A DNA stretch of 64,000 nt, from positions 62,001 through 126,000 of the forward strand of contig NZ_BAKK01000008.1 of assembly GCF_000614145.1 (NCBI RefSeq), read 5' to 3'. A program made the position numbers and the translations under genes. How positions within the stretch are numbered: the first letter of the stretch is position 1; each line of letters starts with the position of its first letter. Source of the stretch: Bacteroides faecichinchillae JCM 17102 (GTDB taxonomy: Bacteria > Bacteroidota > Bacteroidia > Bacteroidales > Bacteroidaceae). Of this stretch, positions 57,333 to 64,000 are shown piece by piece. The notes under the pieces are model-generated. The model was not told the DNA's origin. It did no database searches and saw only the letters and a list, made by a program, of their open reading frames with translations.

Positions 57333-58403
57333 ATGGATAAAGAATTCTCAAATATACGTATTGTAGACATCGCTAAAATGGCGGGAGTTTCTATCGGTAC
57401 GGTAGATAGGGTGATTCATAATCGTGGAAAAGTTTCGGAAGAGAACCGGAAAAAAGTTCAGGCTATTCTCGATATGGTTCATTATCAACCTAATTTGATG
57501 GCACGTTCTTTAGCTTCTAAAAAACAATATCATTTTGTGGCAATTACTCCTTTTTTTATTAAGGGCGAATATTGGGAGGCCATTTCAGAAGGTATTGATA
57601 AAGCTGCTTTAGAAATGGAATCCTATAACGTAACCATTACAAAGCTCTTTTTTGATCAGTATAATAATAAAACGTTTGATGATATCATTCGTAAGTTATT
57701 TGATGGGAGAGTAGATGGAGTGCTGATTGCTACCTTATTTACTGATTCTGTTATTCGTCTTTCCTTGGAACTGGATAAGAATGATATACCTTATGTCTAC
57801 GTAGATTCCAATATTGAAGGACAACATCAATTGGCTTATTATGGAACGGAGTCTTATGATGCAGGGGTAATTGCTGCCCGATTGCTGACAGACAGACTAT
57901 CTTCTAATTCCGATATTCTGATGGCACGAATTACTCATAATGGTAAGAATGACTCTAATCAGGGAAAGAATCGTAGAGAAGGTTTTTGCTGTTATCTGAA
58001 AGAAATCGGTTTCGGTGGAAAGCTGTATGAAGTAGAACTAAAAATTGATGATTCGGTATACAATTTCATGAAATTGGATGGGATATTCGGAATGCATCCG
58101 AATATTGCAGGTGCTGTTATCTTTAATTCAACATGTTATATTTTGGGAAATTACTTAAAGGCGAGAGAAATGAAGTCTGTAAAACTGGTTGGTTATGATC
58201 TAATCAAACGTAATACCCAATTGCTTTCTGAAGGTGTGATAACTGCATTAGTTGCGCAACGTCCTGAAAAACAGGGATATGATGGTATCAAATCTTTATG
58301 TAATCATCTGTTATTTAAGCAGAGTTTGGCGAAAGTAAACCTTATGCCGATTGATATTCTCTTAAAAGAAAACTTGAAATATTATCTGAATAATATGTTA
58401 TAA
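57333..58403 (+). CDS. LacI-family transcriptional regulator
   Basis: This regulator has 356 residues from the ATG at 57333. The N-terminal headpiece is IRIVDIAKMAGVSIGTVDRVIHNRGKVSEENRKKVQAI, the LacI-type helix-turn-helix, and the C-terminal part is a periplasmic-binding-protein-like sugar sensor (residues about 65-355). An upstream TTG at 57327 in the same frame is unlikely to be the start. It is the first gene of the mannonate unit, so a uronate such as mannonate or fructuronate is the likely ligand. Palindromes at 57050 and 57256 may be its operators. Confidence 0.9.
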   Translation: MDKEFSNIRIVDIAKMAGVSIGTVDRVIHNRGKVSEENRKKVQAILDMVHYQPNLMARSLASKKQYHFVAITPFFIKGEYWEAISEGIDKAALEMESYNVTITKLFFDQYNNKTFDDIIRKLFDGRVDGVLIATLFTDSVIRLSLELDKNDIPYVYVDSNIEGQHQLAYYGTESYDAGVIAARLLTDRLSSNSDILMARITHNGKNDSNQGKNRREGFCCYLKEIGFGGKLYEVELKIDDSVYNFMKLDGIFGMHPNIAGAVIFNSTCYILGNYLKAREMKSVKLVGYDLIKRNTQLLSEGVITALVAQRPEKQGYDGIKSLCNHLLFKQSLAKVNLMPIDILLKENLKYYLNNML

Positions 58404-58425
58404 ACAATATAAAAATTAAGAAGTT

Positions 58426-59238
58426 ATGAATGAATTATTTAATGTAAAAGACAAAGTTGTTGTTATCACCGGTGGAGCTGGAATCTTGGGTAAAGGAATT
58501 GCTGCTTATCTTGCAAAAGAAGGTGCAAAAGTCGTGATTCTCGACAGGAGTGAAGAGGCTGGAAAAGCGTTGGTTGAGAGCATAAAGGCTGAAGGTAATG
58601 AAGCTATGTTCTTATATACAGATGTAATGGACAAAGAAATCTTGCAAGGGAATAAAGCAGAGATCATGAAAGTTTACGGACGTATTGATGTATTGCTTAA
58701 TGCTGCCGGTGGAAACATGGCGGGAGCTACTATCGCGCCTGATAAAACTTTCTTTGATCTGCAAATAGACGCTTTCAAGAAAGTTGTAGATTTGAATCTG
58801 TTTGGTACAGTATTGCCTACGATGGTATTTGCTGAGGTGATGGTTGAACAAAAGAAAGGTTCTATTGTCAACTTCTGTTCTGAATCAGCTCTTCGTCCAT
58901 TGACACGTGTTGTCGGTTATGGTGCAGCTAAAGCAGCTATTGCGAATTTTACTAAATACATGGCTGGTGAGTTAGCTTTGAAATTCGGTAATGGTCTACG
59001 TGTAAATGCGATTGCTCCGGGCTTCTTCCTGACCGATCAGAATCGTACTTTGTTGACTAATCCTGATGGTTCATTGACCGATCGTTCGAAAACTATTTTA
59101 GCTCATACTCCTTTCAACCGTTTTGGTGAACCGGAAGACCTTTACGGAACAATTCATTACTTGATTAGTGATGCTTCTAACTTCGTAACAGGTACAGTAG
59201 CAGTTATTGACGGTGGTTTTGACGCATTCTCTATCTAA
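58426..59238 (+). CDS. SDR-family D-mannonate oxidoreductase
   Basis: This 270-residue short-chain dehydrogenase has the NAD-binding VVITGGAGILGKGIA at the N-terminus, LNAAGGNMAGAT, and the catalytic Ser...Tyr-Gly-Ala-Ala-Lys set (FCSESALRPLTRVVGYGAAKAA). Bacteroidetes often use such an SDR for D-mannonate/fructuronate interconversion in place of UxuB. The position between the regulator and uxuA supports that role. It lies 22 bp after the regulator gene and 33 bp before uxuA. Confidence 0.82.
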   Translation: MNELFNVKDKVVVITGGAGILGKGIAAYLAKEGAKVVILDRSEEAGKALVESIKAEGNEAMFLYTDVMDKEILQGNKAEIMKVYGRIDVLLNAAGGNMAGATIAPDKTFFDLQIDAFKKVVDLNLFGTVLPTMVFAEVMVEQKKGSIVNFCSESALRPLTRVVGYGAAKAAIANFTKYMAGELALKFGNGLRVNAIAPGFFLTDQNRTLLTNPDGSLTDRSKTILAHTPFNRFGEPEDLYGTIHYLISDASNFVTGTVAVIDGGFDAFSI

Positions 59239-59262
59239 AAAATAATTCTATATACTTAATAA

Positions 59263-60440
<1,178 letters not shown>

Positions 60441-60597
60441 ACGATTTTCATAGTTAGTTATTCTACTAGGGCACTGCTGATCATTGTTACAGTTAGTAAT
60501 AGTTGGTAGTGCCCTACTTAATTATTATATCTGTTTTTCTGCGTGTAAATTCTCAATTAGAATTTATTCTCTCTATATTTGTGCACAAAAATGGCGA

Positions 60598-61416
60598 ATG
60601 TATACTGAATATCAACCTTCTCCTATATTGGCTCCATATATTGATAATTATTGGGAGTTTAAAGGAAATCCGGAATATGGGATGCGTATCCATATATTGC
60701 CGGATGGGTGTGCAGATTTTATATTTACGCTTGGAGAGGTTGCCAGCACTGTTGAGGAAGACGTACAAGTTATACAACCTTATCGTTCTTTCTTTGTGGG
60801 ACCGATGACCAAATATTCAGAGTTGGTAATATATACTGATTCAGTACATATGTTCGGAGTTCGTTTTCTACCTTGTGGGTTATCTTGTTTTACTAAGCTT
60901 TCTTTAAATGAGTTTGCCAATCAGAGAATCAGTACAAGTGATATGCCGTCCATTTTTGAGGAGACATTTGCAGAAAGACTTAATGAACAGAAACATATTA
61001 ATGGACGCATTCGGTTGGTAGAAGAATATCTTTTATTATATCTCAAACATTATTATCAGTCCGCAGATGTTCGTATTACTTTTGCTGTGAATACCATCAA
61101 TCAATTCAAAGGAAAGTTGTCCATGATTAATTTAATGGATAAAGTCTGTATGTGTCAACGGCATTTTGAACGAAAGTTCAAATATTGCACCGGATTCACT
61201 CCTAAAGAATATAGCCGGATTGTCAAGTTCAAAAATGCGATAAATTTACTTCGAAACAGTACCACAGCTAGTTTGTTATCTACTGCTATTGACGCCGGAT
61301 ATTATGACCTGTCACATTTCTCCAAAGAAATTAAAGCCTTATCTGGTAATACGCCCGGCTCATTTCTCTCGCTTACAGTTCCGGATGATATCACATTGAC
61401 TTATGTAGAATCATGA
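60598..61416 (+). CDS. AraC-family transcriptional regulator
   Basis: This protein has 272 residues from the ATG at 60598 (MYTEYQPSPILAPYIDNYWEF), a typical N-terminal start for this type; a TTG-led extension upstream to 60484 does not look coding. The N-terminal sensor domain (about 1-150) resembles the DUF6597 group (LPDGCADFIFTLG, FLPCGLSCFTKL). The C-terminal AraC-type helix-turn-helix (about 170-260) has KVCMCQRHFERKFKYCTGFTPKEY and AGYYDLSHFSKEIKALSG. Its target may be the PPOX gene just downstream or the mannonate unit. Confidence 0.87.
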   Translation: MYTEYQPSPILAPYIDNYWEFKGNPEYGMRIHILPDGCADFIFTLGEVASTVEEDVQVIQPYRSFFVGPMTKYSELVIYTDSVHMFGVRFLPCGLSCFTKLSLNEFANQRISTSDMPSIFEETFAERLNEQKHINGRIRLVEEYLLLYLKHYYQSADVRITFAVNTINQFKGKLSMINLMDKVCMCQRHFERKFKYCTGFTPKEYSRIVKFKNAINLLRNSTTASLLSTAIDAGYYDLSHFSKEIKALSGNTPGSFLSLTVPDDITLTYVES

Positions 61417-61489
61417 AAGTCGATTTTTTACAATAAAGCGGCTTTCCTATCCCTTATCTTTGTGTCATCAAATTAAAAACAATTGATTT

Positions 61490-61903
61490 ATGGCTAGGAA
61501 AACATTAAAAGAACAAGCTGTAGAGTTATTGCAGCAATGTGAGGTCGTAGTATTGACTTCAATCAATAAAGAAGGGTATCCACGTCCTGTTCCAATTAGT
61601 AAAATAGCAACCGAAGGTATTTCTGTTGTATGGATGGCTACCGGAGCTGAGTCACTGAAAACTAAGGATTTTCTTTCCAATCCGAAAGCGGGTTTGTGCT
61701 TTTATGAAAAAGGAGACAGTGTAGCTTTAACGGGTGAAGTAGAAGTCGTGACAGATGAGAAACAGAAAGCAGCACTTTGGCAAGACTGGTTTATTGCTCA
61801 TTTTCCCGGTGGTCCTACCGATCCAAATTATGTGTTGCTGAAATTCAAGTCTAATCATGCAACTTACTGGATTGATGGAACATTTATTCACCGACAACTT
61901 TAA
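61490..61903 (+). CDS. Pyridoxamine 5'-phosphate oxidase family (PPOX) protein
   Basis: This 137-residue split-barrel flavin-binding protein has VVLTSINKEGYPRPVPISKI, ESLKTKDFLSNPKAGLCFYE and VALTGEVEVVTDEKQK, typical of the PPOX/general stress protein 26 group. It probably binds FMN or F420-like cofactors or haem; the reaction is unknown. A TATCTTTG -7 element is at 61455-61462. It is convergent with the exonuclease gene. Confidence 0.82.
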   Translation: MARKTLKEQAVELLQQCEVVVLTSINKEGYPRPVPISKIATEGISVVWMATGAESLKTKDFLSNPKAGLCFYEKGDSVALTGEVEVVTDEKQKAALWQDWFIAHFPGGPTDPNYVLLKFKSNHATYWIDGTFIHRQL

Positions 61904-61916
61904 TTTATCAATCTAT

Positions 61917-61935
61917 GAGGGTGTCGGACACCCTC
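61917..61935. terminator. Bidirectional hairpin between convergent genes
   Basis: GAGGGTGTCGGACACCCTC is a perfect palindrome of eight to nine pairs located between the PPOX stop (61903) and the exonuclease stop (61952). T-runs are weak. Confidence 0.6.
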
Positions 61936-61951
61936 TTAACACTGATCTTTT

Positions 61952-62479
61952 CTACCATTGTAATGTCAGATTATAATCTGGTTCAGGAATAATCTGCATT
62001 GCAATTTGGGCACAGGCTTCTGCATCTGCCAGTGCATGGTGATGATTGGTTAAGTCATATCCACATTTTGCTGCAACTGTATGTAATTGGTGATTGGGGA
62101 GTTCGTTTTTGAATATTTTCCGGGAAGCCCGGCAAGTACAATAAAACTTATAATCCGGATAGGTCATCTTATAGACTTCATAAACAGCTTTTAAACATCC
62201 TTCATCAAAAGGACTATTGTGTGCTACGAGTGGCAGACCTTGGATATGGGGTGCTATTTCCAACCAGACGGTAGGAAAGTCATTAGCTTCTGCCGTATCA
62301 ATGGCTGTCAAACCATGAACAGCAGTAGTCCATCGTGTATAGTAATTAGGACGGGGACGAATGAGACTGTATATTCTGTTTACAATCTTTCCGTTCCGTA
62401 CAATAACTATTCCGACACTACATACGCTGGTACGTTGTTCATTTGCGGTTTCAAAATCAATGGCTACAAAGTTTCTCAT
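61952..62479 (-). CDS. DEDDh 3'-5' exonuclease
   Basis: This 175-residue exonuclease of the DnaQ/ExoX type has FVAIDFETAN (Asp and Glu of Exo I), VAHNSPFDEGCL (Exo II), and TNHHHALADAEACA (His and Asp of Exo III), which completes the catalytic DEDDh set. It probably degrades single-stranded DNA or trims RNA ends. It stands alone, without a polymerase domain. Confidence 0.9.
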   Translation of the reverse strand: MRNFVAIDFETANEQRTSVCSVGIVIVRNGKIVNRIYSLIRPRPNYYTRWTTAVHGLTAIDTAEANDFPTVWLEIAPHIQGLPLVAHNSPFDEGCLKAVYEVYKMTYPDYKFYCTCRASRKIFKNELPNHQLHTVAAKCGYDLTNHHHALADAEACAQIAMQIIPEPDYNLTLQW

Positions 62480-62722
62480 TAATCTCCTGCTGCATTTAAA
62501 AAACTAAATCACAAAGATATTCTTTTTCTTTTCAATAACTTACCTTTGCAATACAATAATTAATTTATATCTTTATTGTCTAGTGATTATTCATGTGGCT
62601 ATAAGATGCAGAATCGTAGGCTGTTTTCTCAGTTCAGAACCCAATCTTTTCTTTAAAAAGTGTAATAGATATTACGTTTCTTTTATTTCTAATCCTTTAT
62701 CTTTGTGAAAAAATCTTTTTAT

Positions 62723-63315
62723 ATGATGAAGTTTCCAATTCTAAATCGAATATTCCCTTCGTATAGGTGGAAAGTGACAGCAATCATTATTACCGGTATT
62801 ATTGTAGGCGGAGGGGGCTTATTCATGTATCAGCTTCGTGTACATACTTATTTGGGTGATGATCCGGCAGCTGTGTGAACTGTCATATCATGGCACCATA
62901 TTATGCGACCTGGTTTCATAGTTCTCATGCCCGGAATGCGACTTGCAATGATTGTCATGTACCTCATAAAAATGCAGTAAAGAAATGGGTATTCAAAGGT
63001 ATGGATGGAATGAAACATGTAGCCGCATTCCTTACGAAAAGTGAACCGCAGGTAATTCAGGCTCATGAAGCCAGTTCTCAAGTGATTATGAATAACTGTA
63101 TTCGTTGCCATACACAATTGAATATGGAAATTGTGAAGACGGGAAAGATAGACTATATGATGTCACAAGTTGGAGAAGGAAAAGCCTGTTGGGATTGTCA
63201 TCGTGATGTACCTCATGGTGGAAAGAACTCACTTTCCGGTACTCCGGCGGCTATCGTACCTTATCCGAAATCTCCTGTACCAGAGTGGCTTCGGAAAATG
63301 ATGAATGATCAATAA
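62723..63315 (+). pseudogene. nrfH: Cytochrome c nitrite reductase subunit NrfH, frameshifted
   Basis: Read across the break this is a 197-residue NapC/NirT-family tetrahaem protein: one N-terminal transmembrane helix (about 17-38, AIIITGIIVGGGGLFMY), then haem motifs C-V-N-C-H (broken), CNDCH, CIRCH and CWDCH. It passes electrons from the menaquinol pool to NrfA. The frame stops at TGA 62876-62878. One missing T near 62872 would restore GDDPAACVNCH. A TATCTTTG -7 element is at 62698-62705. An assembly error is likely since nrfA follows intact. Confidence 0.88.
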
Positions 63316-63348
63316 TACAACATAAATAAAATAGAAAAACAATATATA

Positions 63349-64000
63349 ATGATGGAAAAGAAATTAAAATCATGGCAAGGATGGCTATTGTTCGGAGGTT
63401 CAATGGTTATTGTTTTTGTTTTGGGATTGTGTGTTTCTGCGCTGATGGAACGGAGAGCGGAAGTAGCAAGTATATTCAATAATCGTAAAAACGTTATCAA
63501 AGGAATTGAGGCTCGTAACGAACGCTATAATGATGATTTTCCTCGTGAATATCAGACGTGGATGGAAACAGCCAAGACAGATTTTGAAAGTGAGTTTAAT
63601 GGGAATGTAGCAGTTGATGTGTTGGAGAAACGTCCTGAGATGGTTGTTCTCTGGGCCGGATACGCATTCTCTAAGGATTATTCTACTCCGCGCGGACACA
63701 TGCATGCAATTGAAGATATAACTGCATCTCTGCGTACTGGAGCACCTATGAATCCGACCGAAGGTCCTCAACCTTCTACTTGTTGGACATGTAAAAGCCC
63801 GGATGTTCCTCGTATGATGGAAGCTCTTGGCGTAGATTCATTTTATCATAATAAATGGGCTGCATTTGGGGATGAAATAGTGAATCCGATCGGGTGTTCT
63901 GATTGTCACGATTCGGAAACAATGAATCTTCATATCAGTCGTCCGGCTTTGATTGAGGCTTTCCAACGTCAAGGTAAGGATATCACAAAAGCTACTCCGC
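63349..64000 (+). CDS. nrfA: Cytochrome c nitrite reductase NrfA (partial, cut by window end)
   Basis: The first 217 residues are present from the ATG at 63349. They include an N-terminal hydrophobic helix (about 11-31), REYQTWMETAKTDFESEFNG, the special haem motif CWTCK of the NrfA active site, and CSDCH of the next haem. It reduces nitrite to ammonium using electrons from NrfH, encoded 33 bp upstream. The reading frame runs off the window at 64000. Confidence 0.95.
   Translation, partial: MMEKKLKSWQGWLLFGGSMVIVFVLGLCVSALMERRAEVASIFNNRKNVIKGIEARNERYNDDFPREYQTWMETAKTDFESEFNGNVAVDVLEKRPEMVVLWAGYAFSKDYSTPRGHMHAIEDITASLRTGAPMNPTEGPQPSTCWTCKSPDVPRMMEALGVDSFYHNKWAAFGDEIVNPIGCSDCHDSETMNLHISRPALIEAFQRQGKDITKATP

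Noticed and set aside
62876..62878. TGA in nrfH as selenocysteine
   Set aside because: The downstream haem motif is in another frame, so the TGA results from a lost base and not from recoding in frame. No selenocysteine insertion structure was seen.

Overview
The window looks like chromosome from a gut Bacteroides. It carries a SusC/SusD pair, Bacteroides-type DUF families (DUF3805/3806, DUF3868, DUF3575, DUF4421, DUF4369, DUF5106), promoters of the TTTG / TAnnTTTG type, mostly weak Shine-Dalgarno sites, a BioG-type biotin operon with a BioB-BioA fusion, an SDR-type mannonate oxidoreductase and NrfHA nitrite reductase. I cannot name the species from sequence alone.

Layout. 1-16.5 kb: a frameshifted DUF5106/thioredoxin lipoprotein, a PhoR/PhoB-like two-component pair, a transglutaminase-like protein, DUF3805/3806 plus an ABC-F ATPase (frameshifted), a PHP histidinol-phosphatase, an M48 membrane protease, a fucose-isomerase-like protein, a class I aminotransferase, a LolC/E-type permease and a GT2 glycosyltransferase. 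16.5-22.6 kb: an AI-2E family permease, a 1.3-kb gene-poor stretch holding a small-RNA candidate, inverted repeats, a decayed thioredoxin and 22-bp repeats, then a lactate permease and a DUF3868/DUF3575 envelope pair. 22.7-28.9 kb: a three-subunit biotin-dependent acyl-CoA carboxylase and a hybrid sensor kinase. 29.3-40.7 kb: an accessory-looking block with an AraC-type regulator, a 995-residue coiled-coil lipoprotein, a predicted barrel, a DUF4369 lipoprotein and an OmpA protein, followed by a lone 1546-residue DUF4062-NACHT-propeller protein and a short inverted-repeat element. 40.7-47.8 kb: the biotin operon (bioB-A, F, G, C, D on the minus strand) and a DUF4421 gene. 47.9-55.9 kb: the SusC/SusD pair, an Fsr-like MFS exporter, glycerate kinase and two small stress-type membrane proteins. 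56-61.4 kb: a hexuronate block (epimerase-like protein, LacI regulator, mannonate oxidoreductase, UxuA) and an AraC regulator. 61.5-64 kb: a PPOX-family flavoprotein, a DEDDh exonuclease, NrfH, and NrfA running off the edge.

How the genes connect. The biotin operon makes the cofactor of the acyl-CoA carboxylase at 22.7 kb. The mannonate genes sit under a LacI regulator whose own promoter carries a perfect palindrome. NrfH and NrfA form a quinol-to-nitrite electron route.

The main discovery candidates are: the DUF4062-NACHT-propeller protein, which has the architecture of an immune-type STAND receptor; a family of 22-bp-period repeats shared by three intergenic regions; a promoter-to-terminator small RNA unit near 17.85 kb; and the coiled-coil lipoprotein/OmpA locus. 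Caution on sequence quality: five otherwise intact genes are each broken by a single missing base (near 363, 7816, 42784, 59665 and 62872). This points to indel errors in the assembly more than to real gene loss. All calls come from reading motifs; no database search was run.
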